In this document: positions 8,531-19,542 of the stretch, one piece after another
How positions within the stretch are numbered: position 1 is the stretch's first letter
How the letters are laid out: each line of letters begins with the position of its first letter
Source of the DNA: Curvibacter sp. PAE-UM
Lineage (GTDB): Bacteria > Pseudomonadota > Gammaproteobacteria > Burkholderiales > Burkholderiaceae_C
Length of the DNA stretch: 64,000 nt
Direction of reading: 5' to 3'
Assembly: GCF_001432305.1 (NCBI RefSeq)
Contig: NZ_KQ483358.1
Location: 2,722,114-2,786,113, forward strand
Program-made: the position numbers and the translations under genes
Notes under the pieces: generated by a model
Databases searched by the model: none
What the model saw: only the letters and a program-made list of their open reading frames with translations
Told to the model about the DNA's origin: nothing

Positions 8531-10084
8531 ATGACCACGCACATCAAGCAGGCCGACCTGATCGAATCCGTCGCCGCCGCCCTGCAGTACATCAGCTACT
8601 ACCACCCGGCCGACTACATTGCCCACCTGGCCCGTGCCTACGCGCGCGAGCAGAGCCCCGCGGCCAAGGACGCCATTGCGCAGATCCTGACCAACAGCAA
8701 GATGAGCGCCACGGGCCACCGCCCGATCTGCCAGGACACCGGCATCGTCAACGTCTTCCTCAAGGTCGGCATGGATGTCCGCTGGGAAGGCTTCAGCGGC
8801 AGCCTGGAAGACGCCATCAACGAAGGCGTGCGTCGCGCCTACAACCACCCGGACAACATGCTGCGCGCCTCGGTGCTGGCCGACCCGCAGTTTGCTCGCA
8901 AGAACACCAAGGACAACACCCCGGCGGTCATCTTCACCGAGATCGTGGCCGGCGACAAGGTCGAGGTCACTGTGGCCGCCAAGGGCGGCGGCAGCGAGAA
9001 CAAGAGCAAGATGGTCATGATGAACCCCAGCGACTCCATCGTCGACTGGGTGCTCAAGACCGTGCCCACCATGGGCGCCGGCTGGTGTCCGCCGGGCATG
9101 CTGGGCATCGGCATCGGTGGCACCGCCGAGAAGGCCGTGCTGATGGCCAAGGAAAGCCTGATGGAAGACCTGGACATGTACGAGCTGCAGGCCAAGGCCA
9201 CCAAGGGTGAAAAGCTCACCCAGGTGGAAGAGCTGCGCCTGGAACTGCACGAAAAGGTCAACGCGCTGGGCATCGGTGCCCAGGGCCTGGGCGGCCTGAC
9301 CACGGTGCTGGACGTGAAGATCAAGATGTACCCCACGCATGCCGCCAGCAAGCCCGTGGCCATGATCCCCAACTGTGCCGCCACGCGCCACGCGCACTTC
9401 GTCATGGACGGCTCGGGCCCGGTCTATCTGGATCCGCCCAGCCTGGACCTCTGGCCCAATGTGAACTGGACGCCCGATACCCAGAAGAGCAAGCGCGTGA
9501 ACCTCGACAAACTCAGCAAGGACGAAGTGGCGAGCTGGAAACCCGGCGACACCCTGCTGCTCAACGGCAAGATGCTCACCGGCCGCGACGCCGCGCACAA
9601 GCGCATCGCCGACATGCTGGCCAAGGGCGAGAAACTGCCGGTGGACTTCACCAACCGCGTGATCTACTACGTAGGCCCGGTGGACCCGGTCAAGGGTGAG
9701 GCCGTGGGCCCCGCCGGCCCGACCACCGCCACGCGCATGGACAAGTTCACCGAGACCATGCTGGGCCAGACCGGCCTGATCGCCATGATCGGCAAGGCCG
9801 AGCGCGGCCCCGAGGCCGTCGAGGTCATCCGCCAGCACAAGAGTGCCTACCTGATGGCCGTGGGTGGCGCCGCCTACCTGGTCAGCAAGGCCATCAAGAC
9901 CGCCAAGGTGGTGGGGTTTGCCGACCTGGGCATGGAAGCCATCTACGAATTCGACGTGGTGGACATGCCGGTCACCGTGGCGGTGGACGCCGGTGGCACC
10001 AGCGCGCACGTGACCGGCCCGGCCGAGTGGAGCCGCCGCATCGCCAGCGGCGAGTTCAAGGGCATCGCGCTCGCCACCGCCTGA
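8531..10084 (+). CDS. Fumarate hydratase, class I (iron-sulfur)
   Basis: The protein (517 residues from the ATG at 8531, MTTHIKQADLIESVAAAL) is a single-chain class I fumarase, an oxygen-sensitive [4Fe-4S] hydro-lyase interconverting fumarate and malate in the TCA cycle. Typical stretches are CQDTGIVNVFLKVGMDV, KGGGSENKSKMVMMNP and GIGGTAEKAVLMAKESL in the alpha-type half, followed by the beta-type half (GPTTATRMDKFTETML). Longer upstream frames from 8285 overlap the preceding gene and are rejected. murI follows with a GTG start six bases after the stop. Confidence 0.95.
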   Translation: MTTHIKQADLIESVAAALQYISYYHPADYIAHLARAYAREQSPAAKDAIAQILTNSKMSATGHRPICQDTGIVNVFLKVGMDVRWEGFSGSLEDAINEGVRRAYNHPDNMLRASVLADPQFARKNTKDNTPAVIFTEIVAGDKVEVTVAAKGGGSENKSKMVMMNPSDSIVDWVLKTVPTMGAGWCPPGMLGIGIGGTAEKAVLMAKESLMEDLDMYELQAKATKGEKLTQVEELRLELHEKVNALGIGAQGLGGLTTVLDVKIKMYPTHAASKPVAMIPNCAATRHAHFVMDGSGPVYLDPPSLDLWPNVNWTPDTQKSKRVNLDKLSKDEVASWKPGDTLLLNGKMLTGRDAAHKRIADMLAKGEKLPVDFTNRVIYYVGPVDPVKGEAVGPAGPTTATRMDKFTETMLGQTGLIAMIGKAERGPEAVEVIRQHKSAYLMAVGGAAYLVSKAIKTAKVVGFADLGMEAIYEFDVVDMPVTVAVDAGGTSAHVTGPAEWSRRIASGEFKGIALATA

Positions 10085-10089
10085 GTAGA

Positions 10090-10884
10090 GTGACAACACG
10101 ACCGGTCGGCGTCTTCGATAGCGGCATCGGGGGCCTGAGCGTCCTGCAGGCGCTGCGCGCCGAGTTGCCGCACCAGCCCTTTGTCTACCTGGCCGACAGC
10201 GGCCACGCACCCTATGGGGAGCGTGAGCCTGGTCACGTGATCGAGCGCTCGCAGGCCATCGCGCGCCACCTGATCGAGGCCCATGACATCCAGGCCCTGG
10301 TTGTGGCCTGCAATACCGCCACAGCTGCTGCCATCAGCCTGCTGCGCGAACAGCACCCCGAACTCCCCATCGTGGGAGTGGAACCCGCCCTCAAGCCCGC
10401 TGTGCAACTCAGCAGGACCCGGCGCGTGGGCGTGCTGGCCACACGCAGCACGCTGCAAAGCACCAAGTTCCGGGTCCTGCTGGAATCCCTGCAAGGCCAG
10501 GTCGACTTCATGCTGCAAGCCTGCGACGGCCTCGCCGACGCCATTGAGCATCAGGACAGCGCACGCATCGAATCCCTGGGCCGCCGTTACACGCAGGCCC
10601 TGGGCGCCTGCGGCCGCGAGGCAGGCCAGATCGACACCGTGGTGCTGGGCTGTACCCATTACCCGCTGGTCGCCGAGAACCTGCAGTCCCTGTTGGGACC
10701 CGGTGTGGAACTGATGGCCAGCGGCGCCCCGGTCGCGCGACAGACGCGCCGCGTGCTGCAGCAAGTCGTTGACACAGGCCAGCCTACCTTGCGCTGGCTG
10801 ACCACCGGCCCGGCGGATCAGCTGCAGATTGCCGTGCAACGCTGGCTGCAACCGCAGGCGCGTGTCGAGACATTGAAAATCTGA
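10090..10884 (+). CDS. murI: Glutamate racemase
   Basis: MurI supplies D-glutamate for peptidoglycan. The expected catalytic residues are visible: D10 and S11 in VFDSGIGG, the acid/base cysteines C74 (ACNTAT) and C188 (LGCTHYP), followed by H190. The start is taken as GTG at 10090, six bases after the fumarase stop, giving 264 residues; the longer ATG-initiated frame at 10027 would overlap fumarase with an arginine-rich non-homologous leader. Close spacing suggests cotranscription with fumarase. Confidence 0.94.
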   Translation: MTTRPVGVFDSGIGGLSVLQALRAELPHQPFVYLADSGHAPYGEREPGHVIERSQAIARHLIEAHDIQALVVACNTATAAAISLLREQHPELPIVGVEPALKPAVQLSRTRRVGVLATRSTLQSTKFRVLLESLQGQVDFMLQACDGLADAIEHQDSARIESLGRRYTQALGACGREAGQIDTVVLGCTHYPLVAENLQSLLGPGVELMASGAPVARQTRRVLQQVVDTGQPTLRWLTTGPADQLQIAVQRWLQPQARVETLKI

Positions 10885-10937
10885 GGATGGCCTGCGCACA
10901 GCAGGCGACAGCACACCGGATACGGGCGGATCAAGAC

Positions 10938-11432
10938 CTATTTGCGACGACCAGCCCGGTAGTCCCAGGGAGGGATGGGCTTGCTGTCACGCCAGAGTCC
11001 GGCACGCCGCTCACGGGCATCGGCCTGCGCGGCAGCATAGGCCTGACGATCCTGCGCCGCCAGGTCCTGCGCGCGGGATGGGTCGTACCAGGCAGCGCCG
11101 TCGGCAAGCAGTTCCAGGCCGACATCACGCCCTGCAACCACCACCTTGCCCAGACGCGGTGAGCCGCCCTGGCGTGGCACCTCCACCGTCACGTATTTCT
11201 GAAAAACGAACTCGCGCAAGGCGTCCTCCGAGCGCTGGGCATGCTTCTGGAACTTCTCCGGCGCATCGATACCCGCCAGGCGCACCGTGTGCTGGACCTT
11301 GCGCTCATCGCGCACGCGGATGGTGTCACCATTGACGATGGCGACCACCTGGCCCTGCAGGGTCCAGGCCACTGCCATCGGGCTCGACAGCAACAGGAAC
11401 AGGAACGCGAAGTTGGTGAGGATGGATCTCAT
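10938..11432 (-). CDS. Secreted thermonuclease-family (SNase-like) nuclease
   Basis: A 164-residue protein with a Sec signal peptide (cleavage near AVA, residue 22) and a staphylococcal-nuclease OB-fold: GDTIRVRD, RLAGIDAPE, then WYDPSRAQDLAAQDRQAYAAAQADARERRAGLW, which is the usual helix and tail. The basic residues of the active centre appear at RLAGIDAPE and in the ARERRAGLW region. Expected to be a Ca2+-dependent DNA/RNA nuclease acting outside the cytoplasm. It lies directly downstream of the tRNA-Pro gene; a small hairpin gatctc-atc-gagatc (11425-11439) covers its start codon. Confidence 0.87.
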   Translation of the reverse strand: MRSILTNFAFLFLLLSSPMAVAWTLQGQVVAIVNGDTIRVRDERKVQHTVRLAGIDAPEKFQKHAQRSEDALREFVFQKYVTVEVPRQGGSPRLGKVVVAGRDVGLELLADGAAWYDPSRAQDLAAQDRQAYAAAQADARERRAGLWRDSKPIPPWDYRAGRRK

Positions 11433-11450
11433 CGAGATCAGACAGAAAGA

Positions 11451-11527
11451 TGGTCGGGGCGATACGATTCGAACGTACGACCCTCTGCTCCCAAAGCAGA
11501 TGCGCTACCAGGCTGCGCTACGCCCCG
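11451..11527 (-). tRNA. tRNA-Pro (anticodon UGG)
   Basis: The minus strand reads a 77-nt cloverleaf: acceptor CGGGGCG pairs with CGCCCCG, the D arm contains GTAGCGCAGCCTGGTAGCGC, the anticodon stem-loop is CTGCTTTGGGAGCAG with anticodon TGG, and the T arm has GTTCGAATC. The 3' CCA is encoded. Confidence 0.97.
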
Positions 11528-11599
11528 ACAAGCTGCGTATTCTACCGGCACACCCCGGCCATTCCACGTGACACGACGTCCTTGGGATAAAGTTTCTCC

Positions 11600-12364
11600 A
11601 TGCGCACACGCTCCGTTCCCCTGCCCTGGCTCGAACCGGGCGAAGAATTTCCGGCCGCCAGCCAGGCGTGGGGGCCCGGCTCCGACGCTCCCGGCCTGCT
11701 GGCCGCTGGTGGCAGCCTGGATGTCGACAGCCTGTGCCGGGCCTACGGGCACGGCATCTTCCCGTGGTTCAGCACGGGGCAGCCCATCCTCTGGTGGAGC
11801 CCGGACCCGCGGATGGTGCTGAAGGTGGACCAGTTCAGGCTACATCGCTCACTGCGCAAGACCTTGCAGAAATTCATCTCGACCGACGGATGCGAAATCC
11901 GCTTCGATTCCGCTTTTGACGATGTGATCAGCGCCTGCGCCAACAGCCCGCGCGAAGGCCAGGACGGGACCTGGATCGTGCCGCCCATGGTGCAGGCCTA
12001 TGGCGAACTGCACCGCGCCGGCCACGCACACAGCGTGGAGACCTGGATCAACGGACGGCTCGTGGGCGGGCTCTACTGCATGGCCCTGGGTCGCGCGGTG
12101 TTCGGTGAATCCATGTTCGCCCGCATGACCGACGCCTCCAAGATCGCGCTGGCCGCCCTGGTGGCCTTTTGTCGCCACCAGGGCATCACCCTGATCGACT
12201 GCCAGCAGAACACCCAGCACCTCGCCTCGCTGGGCGCCCATGAGATAACGCGTGTGGATTTTTTGCGCCATATCGCGGCGGCACAGGCGCAGCCCGGACC
12301 CCGCTGGCAGTTCGACCCCCTATACTGGCGTGAACTGATGATGTCCCCCGCGGAGTCGACGTGA
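11600..12364 (+). CDS. aat: Leucyl/phenylalanyl-tRNA--protein transferase
   Basis: Aat adds Leu or Phe from aminoacyl-tRNA to proteins with N-terminal Arg or Lys, marking them for ClpAP. The 254-residue sequence shows the family signatures [43 protein letters not shown], and [17 protein letters not shown], followed by [16 protein letters not shown]. Its stop overlaps the bpt start (GTGA), so the two N-end-rule enzymes are coupled. Confidence 0.97.
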   Translation: MRTRSVPLPWLEPGEEFPAASQAWGPGSDAPGLLAAGGSLDVDSLCRAYGHGIFPWFSTGQPILWWSPDPRMVLKVDQFRLHRSLRKTLQKFISTDGCEIRFDSAFDDVISACANSPREGQDGTWIVPPMVQAYGELHRAGHAHSVETWINGRLVGGLYCMALGRAVFGESMFARMTDASKIALAALVAFCRHQGITLIDCQQNTQHLASLGAHEITRVDFLRHIAAAQAQPGPRWQFDPLYWRELMMSPAEST

Positions 12365-13128
12365 CGCACCTCAAGGACCTGCCCCTCCAGAGTCTGCAGT
12401 TCTATGCCACGGCCCCCTACCCGTGCAGCTACCTGAGTGGCCGTCTGGCACGCTCCCAGGTGGCCACACCCAGCCATCTGATCAACAACTCCACCTATTC
12501 GGAACTGGTCGCCCAGGGATTTCGCCGCAGTGGCATGTTCACCTATCGGCCGCACTGTGATGGCTGCCAGGCTTGCGTCCCGCTGCGCGTGCGCGTGCAG
12601 GACTTCCAGCCCACACGCAGCCAGCGCCGCGCCTGGAAGCAGCATCAGAACCTGCAGGCCCGCGTCTCGCGCCTGTGCTTCGTGCCGGAGCACTACCAGC
12701 TCTATCTGCGCTACCAGAACGGCCGGCACGCCGGCGGTGGCATGGACCAGGACAGCATCGACCAGTACACCCAGTTCCTGCTCCAGAGCCGGGTCAATTC
12801 GCGCCTGGTCGAGTTCCGCGAAACGCTGGGAGACGGCTCGCCCGGCCCGCTGCGCATGGTTTCCGTGCTCGACGTCCTGGACGACGGCCTCTCGGCGGTC
12901 TACACCTTCTACGAGCCGGGACGCGAAGCCAGTTATGGCACCCACAGCGTGCTCTGGCAGATCGAACAGGCGCGCCTGCTGGGGCTACCGCATGTCTATC
13001 TGGGCTACTGGATCGAGGACAGCCCGAAGATGAACTACAAGGCCCGTTTCAGCCCTCACGAACTGCTGCTGCAAGGACAATGGCAAGCTGTCAGCCCCGC
13101 GAGCAAGATGCCGCCGGCCAGAGGGTGA
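12361..13128 (+). CDS. bpt: Aspartate/glutamate leucyltransferase (Bpt)
   Basis: Bpt transfers leucine to N-terminal Asp or Glu, the second bacterial N-end-rule branch. It starts with GTG inside the aat stop (GTGA overlap). The ATE1-like N-terminal cysteine cluster is present (PYPCSYL and later [15 protein letters not shown]), and the C-terminal domain has the YFVLWQ-equivalent [25 protein letters not shown] and PKMNYKARF. Length 255 is typical. Substrates are not deducible from the locus. Confidence 0.95.
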   Translation: MTHLKDLPLQSLQFYATAPYPCSYLSGRLARSQVATPSHLINNSTYSELVAQGFRRSGMFTYRPHCDGCQACVPLRVRVQDFQPTRSQRRAWKQHQNLQARVSRLCFVPEHYQLYLRYQNGRHAGGGMDQDSIDQYTQFLLQSRVNSRLVEFRETLGDGSPGPLRMVSVLDVLDDGLSAVYTFYEPGREASYGTHSVLWQIEQARLLGLPHVYLGYWIEDSPKMNYKARFSPHELLLQGQWQAVSPASKMPPARG

Positions 13129-13170
13129 TTTCACGAGGTAAAATCGGGGCCAGATGCAGGAGAGTACCCG

Positions 13171-13962
13171 ATGAAGAAAAAAGATCCGGATGCCGTCGTC
13201 ACGCCGACCGTGCAGGTAATTGAACGGATGTTCACCCTCATGGACGTGCTGGCCTCGCGCGAAGAAGCCATCTCACTCAAGGAAATCAGCGAGAAGACCG
13301 GGCTACACCCCTCCACGGCGCACCGCATCCTCAACGACCTGGCCACCGGCCGTTATGTCGACCGCCCCCAGCCGGGCACCTACCGCCTGGGCATGCGCCT
13401 GCTTGAACTGGGTAATCTGGTCAAGGCTCGCCTCAACGTGCGCGACGCAGCCATCACCCCCATGCGCGAACTGCACCGCCTGATCCAGCAACCGGTGAAC
13501 CTGAGCATGCGCCAGGGGGACGAAATCGTCTACATCGAACGCGCCTACAGCGAACGCTCGGGCATGCAGGTGGTGCGCGCCATCGGCGGACGGGCGCCCC
13601 TGCACCTGACCTCGGTGGGCAAGCTCTTCCTGGCTGCCGACGATCCCCAGCGTGTCCGTGCGTACGCCACCCGTACGGGTCTGGCCGGCCACACCAAGAA
13701 CAGCATCACCCAGCTGCCCGTGCTCGAACGCGAACTGGCCAAGGTACGCCAGTACGGGACCGCCCATGATGATGAGGAACTGGAACTGGGTGTGCACTGC
13801 ATGGCCGCCGGTATCCATGACGATCAAGGCAAGCTGATCGCCGGCCTGTCGATCTCCGCGCCCACGGGCCGGCTCGACAAGGAATGGCTTCCCAAGCTGG
13901 AAGCGGTGGCCAGTGAGATTTCCCGCATGCTGGGCTATCAGCCCGGGGCAGAAAAGCGCTAG
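13171..13962 (+). CDS. IclR-family transcriptional regulator
   Basis: A 263-residue protein with an N-terminal winged helix (IERMFTLMDVLAS, SLKEISEKTGLHPSTAHRILNDLATGRYVDR) and a C-terminal IclR effector domain (LHLTSVGKLFLA, DDEELELGVHCMAAGI, GLSISAPTGRL). IclR proteins control aromatic, glyoxylate and other catabolic genes in response to small carboxylates. No catabolic operon is adjacent; its neighbours are bpt and the convergent pbpG, so target and effector are unknown. Confidence 0.93.
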   Translation: MKKKDPDAVVTPTVQVIERMFTLMDVLASREEAISLKEISEKTGLHPSTAHRILNDLATGRYVDRPQPGTYRLGMRLLELGNLVKARLNVRDAAITPMRELHRLIQQPVNLSMRQGDEIVYIERAYSERSGMQVVRAIGGRAPLHLTSVGKLFLAADDPQRVRAYATRTGLAGHTKNSITQLPVLERELAKVRQYGTAHDDEELELGVHCMAAGIHDDQGKLIAGLSISAPTGRLDKEWLPKLEAVASEISRMLGYQPGAEKR

Positions 13963-13980
13963 GCGGGCCTGGTGCCCGCC
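13962..13980. terminator. Weak hairpin between the IclR gene and pbpG
   Basis: Stem ggcgggc-ctggt-gcccgcc lies across the IclR stop codon, before the convergent pbpG stop. There is no T run on either side, so factor-independent termination is uncertain. Confidence 0.35.
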
Positions 13981-13987
13981 AGCCTCT

Positions 13988-15034
13988 TCAGAAGAAGACT
14001 GGCGACTTCGCGTCGAGGTGATTCTCGGTCAGGGGAACGACCGGCCGGGCGGGGATGGACTCGACCCAACGGCGCACGCGCTCGGCATCGCCCAGACGAC
14101 TGAGCTTGCCAGCGGAATCCAGGAACACCATGATCAGATTACGCCCAGCCACCCTGGCTTGCATCACCAGGCACTGACCGGCCTCGGAGATGTAGCCTGT
14201 CTTCTGAAGACCGATCTCCCAGGTCGGGTTCTTGACCAGCCGATTGGTGTTGCTGAACATGAGTTTGCGCCGCCCCACGGCGACCTGATAGGCAGGAGAG
14301 GTGGAGTACTCGCGCAACAGCGGGTCGTCCGACGCCACGTTCACCAGCACCGCCAGGTCCCTGGCACTGGAGCGGTTCTTGCTGGACAGCCCCGTGGGCT
14401 CGACATATTGCGTGTCCTGCATACCCAACAGTTGTGCCTTGGCGTTCATCATTTCGACAAACACCTGCAGGCCACCCGGATAGGTTCGACCCAAGGCATG
14501 CGCCGCACGGTTTTCACTGGCCATCAGCGCCAGATGCATCAACTCCCCGCGGCTCAGGGTTGAGCCCACGCGCAAGCGAGAAGTGCTGCCCTTTTCGGTA
14601 TCCACATCGGCCTGGGTGATGGTGACCATCTCGTCCAGGGGCAGCTCAGCCTCGCTGATCAGCAGGCCTGTCATGAGCTTGGTCAGTGACGCAATCGGCA
14701 GCACGGCCTCTTCGTTCTTGCTGAGGAGCACCTCCTGGGTTTCCTGGTCGATGACGTAGGCCACGCTGGAACGCAGGGACAGGGGATCGGTGGCGCCATG
14801 CAAGCCGGCGCGCATGCCATCCGAGGGACGGGCCGGGCGCACGATGCGGGCGGAGGGGCGCTTGGCATAAGCCTTGCGCTTGGCCTGGTAGGCGGTCTTG
14901 ATGACCTTGGGTTTGGCGCCGGGCTGGGCGCTGCTGCTGCCAGACGGCGCAGCAAAAGCCTGCCCGGATGCAACCGACAGCGTCACAAAGAGCGACGCCG
15001 CCCAAGCCCAGATAAAACGATGTAAGTGGTTCAC
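13988..15034 (-). CDS. pbpG: D-alanyl-D-alanine endopeptidase / carboxypeptidase (PBP7-like)
   Basis: A periplasmic low-molecular-mass penicillin-binding protein of 348 residues. A signal peptide ends near AFAA (residue 29), followed by a basic Lys/Arg/Ala linker and the S11 peptidase domain. All three active-site motifs are visible: SLTK (S116, K119), SEN (S173-N175) and KTG (K278-G280). The absence of a long C-terminal domain fits the PBP7 (PbpG) endopeptidase type more than PBP5/6. It is convergent with the IclR gene and downstream of leuA. Confidence 0.9.
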   Translation of the reverse strand: MNHLHRFIWAWAASLFVTLSVASGQAFAAPSGSSSAQPGAKPKVIKTAYQAKRKAYAKRPSARIVRPARPSDGMRAGLHGATDPLSLRSSVAYVIDQETQEVLLSKNEEAVLPIASLTKLMTGLLISEAELPLDEMVTITQADVDTEKGSTSRLRVGSTLSRGELMHLALMASENRAAHALGRTYPGGLQVFVEMMNAKAQLLGMQDTQYVEPTGLSSKNRSSARDLAVLVNVASDDPLLREYSTSPAYQVAVGRRKLMFSNTNRLVKNPTWEIGLQKTGYISEAGQCLVMQARVAGRNLIMVFLDSAGKLSRLGDAERVRRWVESIPARPVVPLTENHLDAKSPVFF

Positions 15035-15174
15035 CAGTCCGACCCTGCACTAGAAAAAAACGGCACCCTCTCTTCATGGCACCCTCTGAAGAAAGGTTAT
15101 ACCGAAAATCTCATGCAGGATCAACCACTTGTGTGGCTTTTCTCAACAAACTCTTACATATATAGGTGGTAACC

Positions 15175-16713
15175 CTAGCCTTGCGCCGCTACCCGATCAG
15201 CTTTGCTGTGCAACTTGTTGAGCGCACTCAGATAAGCCTTGGCCGAGGCGACCACGATATCGGGATCAGACCCGACACCATTCACCACGCGGCCACTGTT
15301 TTGCAGGCGCACGGTCACCTCACCCTGGCTTTCGGTCGAGCCGCTGATGGCGTTGACTGAATACAACACCATCTCGGCACCGCTCTTGACGTTCGATTCG
15401 ATGGCCTTCAGCGAAGCGTCCACCGGGCCGTTGCCATCCGACTCGCCATGCACCTCCTTGCCCTCTACCGTGATCACGATGGATGCATGCGGCCGTTCGC
15501 CGGTTTCGCTGTGCTGTGAAAGCGAGATGAAACCGTACTGCTCCTTCTCGCTGGTCACGCTCTCATCGCTCACCAGGGCCAGGATGTCCTCGTCGAAAAT
15601 CTCGCTCTTCCGGTCAGCCAGTTCCTTGAAGCGGGCGAAGGCGGTGTTGAGCTCACCCTCGCTCTCCAGGCTCACGCCCAGATCCTGCAGGCGTTGCTTG
15701 AAGGCATTGCGCCCACTCAGTTTGCCCAGCACGATCTTGTTGGCGCTCCAGCCCACATCTTCGGCACGCATGATTTCATAGGTGTCGCGCGCCTTGAGCA
15801 CGCCATCCTGGTGAATGCCGGAGGCGTGGGCAAAGGCATTGGCGCCCACCACGGCCTTGTTGGGCTGCACCACAAAACCGGTGGTCTGGCTCACCATGCG
15901 GCTGGCCGGAACGATCTGCGTGGTATCGATGCCGACATCCAGGTTGAAGTAGTCGCGGCGCGTCTTCACGGCCATGACAATCTCTTCCAGGCTGCAGTTA
16001 CCCGCACGCTCGCCCAGGCCGTTGATGGTGCACTCGACCTGACGCGCACCGCCGATCTTCACGCCGGCCAGGGAATTGGCCACCGCCATGCCCAGATCGT
16101 TGTGGCAATGCACCGACCAGATCGCCTTGTCCGAGTTGGGAATGCGTTCGCGCAGGGTCTTGATGAAGTTGCCATACAGCTCGGGCACGGCATAACCCAC
16201 AGTGTCCGGGATGTTGAGGGTGGTGGCGCCCTCCTTGATCACCGCCTCCAGCACGCGGCAGAGGAAGTCCACGTCGCTACGGTAACCATCCTCCGGGCTG
16301 AACTCGATGTCTTCCACCAGATTGCGCGCATAACGCACGGACAGCTTGGCCTGCTCCAGCACCTGCTCGGGGCTCATGCGCAGCTTTTTCTCCATGTGCA
16401 GGGCCGAGGTGGCAATGAAGGTGTGGATGCGAGCCCGGTTGGCACCCTTGAGCGCTTCGGCCGCGCGTGCGATATCGCGGTCGTTGGCACGCGAGAGCGA
16501 GCAGATCGTGGAATCCTTGATGGTGTTGGCAATGTTCTGGATCGCCTCGAAGTCCCCGTTGGAGCTGGCGGCGAAACCGGCCTCGATCACGTCCACCTTC
16601 AGGCGTTCGAGCTGGCGGGCGATACGCAGCTTCTCGTCCTTGGTCATGGAGGCGCCGGGCGACTGCTCACCATCACGCAGGGTGGTATCGAAAATGATCA
16701 GTTTCTCAGCCAT
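15175..16713 (-). CDS. leuA: 2-Isopropylmalate synthase
   Basis: LeuA condenses acetyl-CoA with 2-oxoisovalerate, the committed step of leucine synthesis. The N-terminal TIM-barrel shows [16 protein letters not shown], the [16 protein letters not shown] metal-binding signature and [18 protein letters not shown]; the C-terminal leucine-sensing domain ([20 protein letters not shown] through [23 protein letters not shown]) is complete, so feedback inhibition by leucine is expected. Length 512 is standard. A leader peptide and hairpin upstream indicate attenuation control. It follows pssA and ends the ilvB-H-C-pssA-leuA series. Confidence 0.97.
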   Translation of the reverse strand: MAEKLIIFDTTLRDGEQSPGASMTKDEKLRIARQLERLKVDVIEAGFAASSNGDFEAIQNIANTIKDSTICSLSRANDRDIARAAEALKGANRARIHTFIATSALHMEKKLRMSPEQVLEQAKLSVRYARNLVEDIEFSPEDGYRSDVDFLCRVLEAVIKEGATTLNIPDTVGYAVPELYGNFIKTLRERIPNSDKAIWSVHCHNDLGMAVANSLAGVKIGGARQVECTINGLGERAGNCSLEEIVMAVKTRRDYFNLDVGIDTTQIVPASRMVSQTTGFVVQPNKAVVGANAFAHASGIHQDGVLKARDTYEIMRAEDVGWSANKIVLGKLSGRNAFKQRLQDLGVSLESEGELNTAFARFKELADRKSEIFDEDILALVSDESVTSEKEQYGFISLSQHSETGERPHASIVITVEGKEVHGESDGNGPVDASLKAIESNVKSGAEMVLYSVNAISGSTESQGEVTVRLQNSGRVVNGVGSDPDIVVASAKAYLSALNKLHSKADRVAAQG

Positions 16714-16761
16714 TTCAAACTCCTGTTTGTCTTCAACTCAAAATCAACAACCGTAAAAGCA

Positions 16762-16792
16762 AAAGGCCCGCTGCGGATGCATACGGGCCTTT
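16762..16792 (-). promoter_or_regulatory. leuA attenuator hairpin
   Basis: On the leuA transcript the sequence AAAGGCCCG-(13 nt)-CGGGCCTTT folds as a 9-bp stem followed by TTGCTTTTACGG, an intrinsic-terminator shape sitting between the leader peptide stop and leuA. The 5' arm contains GCCCGT, which is complementary to ACGGGC inside the leader peptide coding region (16823-16828), offering a competing antiterminator pairing. Confidence 0.72.
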
Positions 16793-16814
16793 GATGGGAA
16801 TTTCGCGCGCGCTA

Positions 16815-16868
16815 CTAATTCCGCCCGTTGTGGCGTTGCAGCAGTAGTGCTAGCAGGAATTTCTTCAT
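16815..16868 (-). CDS. leuA leader peptide
   Basis: A 17-codon frame encodes MKKFLLALLLQRHNGRN. Five of its codons are leucine, clustered as Leu-Leu-Ala-Leu-Leu-Leu, and two use CTA, a rare codon in GC-rich genomes. It is preceded by GAAGGC and followed after 22 bases by the attenuator hairpin. This is the classical arrangement in which ribosome stalling at Leu codons under leucine shortage prevents termination and permits leuA expression. The frame is too short to have been called by length-based gene finding. Confidence 0.8.
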   Translation of the reverse strand: MKKFLLALLLQRHNGRN

Positions 16869-16894
16869 GCCTTCAATGTACCACAATCAAACGC

Positions 16895-16924
16895 CATATG
16901 CATAGCCATATCCTATGGTTTCAA
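16895..16924 (-). promoter_or_regulatory. Candidate promoter of the leuA leader
   Basis: TTGAAA (16924-16919) and CATATG (16900-16895) are separated by 18 bases and sit just after the pssA stop, about 27 bases before the leader peptide ATG. The -10 match is weak, so this is tentative. Confidence 0.3.
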
Positions 16925-17740
16925 TTACTGGTGCAGTCCACGCTCTTCGGGCTCGTCGGTCGAAGTGCTGATGACGCTGGTCGGCTTGCCCTTGGCCTTG
17001 CGCCAGGCATAGACAAAATAACCACTCAGGCCATAGACCACGAAAACACCGAACAGCACCACAGGCGGATGGATGTTGACGACGGCAATGCCCAGGGCAA
17101 TCAGGACGATCACCACGAAGGGCACGCTCTTCTTCATGTGGATATCCTTGAAGCTGTAGAACGGCACATTGCTGACCATGGTCAGGCCGGCATACAGGGC
17201 CAGCACGAACATGGGCCATGCCACGGCCGGGCCCGCTACGTCCAGCTCGGTCATGATCCAGATGAACCCCGTGACCAAGGCCGCTGCGGCAGGAGAGGGC
17301 AAGCCTTGGAAATAGCGCTTGTCCACCACGGCCGTGTTGACGTTGAAACGCGCCAGGCGCAATGCGGCACAAGCACAGTAGACAAAAGCCGCAATCCAGC
17401 CCCAACGTCCCAGCCCCTTGAGCGCCCACTCATAGGCGATCAGGGCCGGCGCCGCACCAAAGGACACCATGTCGGACAGCGAGTCCATCTGCTCGCCAAA
17501 AGCGCTCTGGGTATTGGTCATGCGCGCCACCCGCCCGTCCAGGCTGTCGAGCACCATGGCCGAGAAGACGCCGATGGCGGCCAGGTCGAACCGGCCATTC
17601 ATGGCCATGACGATGGCATAAAAGCCGCCAAACAAGCCGCCCAGGGTGAACAGATTGGGCAGGATGTAGATGCCCTTGCGGCGCTTGCGCACCATCACGG
17701 CTTCCCCTTCGCCGATGCGCTCATCTGCACCATCATGCAT
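16925..17740 (-). CDS. pssA: CDP-diacylglycerol--serine O-phosphatidyltransferase
   Basis: PssA makes phosphatidylserine, the precursor of phosphatidylethanolamine. It has a CDP-alcohol phosphotransferase motif (LDSLDGRVARMTNTQSAFGEQMDSLSD) and about seven membrane segments, with a basic N-terminus (MVRKRRKGIYILPNLFTLGGL). Starts at 17740 (MHDGADERIG) or 17695 (MVRKRR) are both plausible; the longest frame from 17779 is less likely. Linkage between ilvC and leuA is widespread in betaproteobacteria. Confidence 0.93.
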   Translation of the reverse strand: MHDGADERIGEGEAVMVRKRRKGIYILPNLFTLGGLFGGFYAIVMAMNGRFDLAAIGVFSAMVLDSLDGRVARMTNTQSAFGEQMDSLSDMVSFGAAPALIAYEWALKGLGRWGWIAAFVYCACAALRLARFNVNTAVVDKRYFQGLPSPAAAALVTGFIWIMTELDVAGPAVAWPMFVLALYAGLTMVSNVPFYSFKDIHMKKSVPFVVIVLIALGIAVVNIHPPVVLFGVFVVYGLSGYFVYAWRKAKGKPTSVISTSTDEPEERGLHQ

Positions 17741-17832
17741 ATCGCACCTCCGTCCCGCAACCGCAGGTCTGTGTATCAAGGTCTTGAGTATTCATGGCGG
17801 CAAGTGTAAAGCAGGCCACGCCTGCGTGAGAC

Positions 17833-17864
17833 AAAAAAAACAAGGCCACCGAAGTGGCCTTGTT
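17833..17864 (-). terminator. Terminator of the ilvB-ilvH-ilvC operon
   Basis: On the minus strand the stem CAAGGCCAC-TTCG-GTGGCCTTG is followed by eight T residues, 17 bases after the ilvC stop. The UUCG tetraloop and U run make this a strong intrinsic terminator, so pssA and leuA need their own promoter or read-through. Confidence 0.93.
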
Positions 17865-17881
17865 GCAAGCGGCAAAACCGA

Positions 17882-19428
<1,547 letters not shown>

Positions 19429-19542
19429 GAATGGATTCCTCTTTTCGCCGCCCTCCCCCGGTCGCGGTAACGACCGGGCTCGGCGGACAATAGATTCGTC
19501 TTTGATAGGTAGTGACGCGACCTGAACGGCCGCACCACCGGC

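Noticed and set aside
15035-15174. Direct repeat ggcaccctct (two copies near 15062-15088) between pbpG and leuA
   Set aside because: A single pair of 10-mers without further structure is likely chance or minor slippage.
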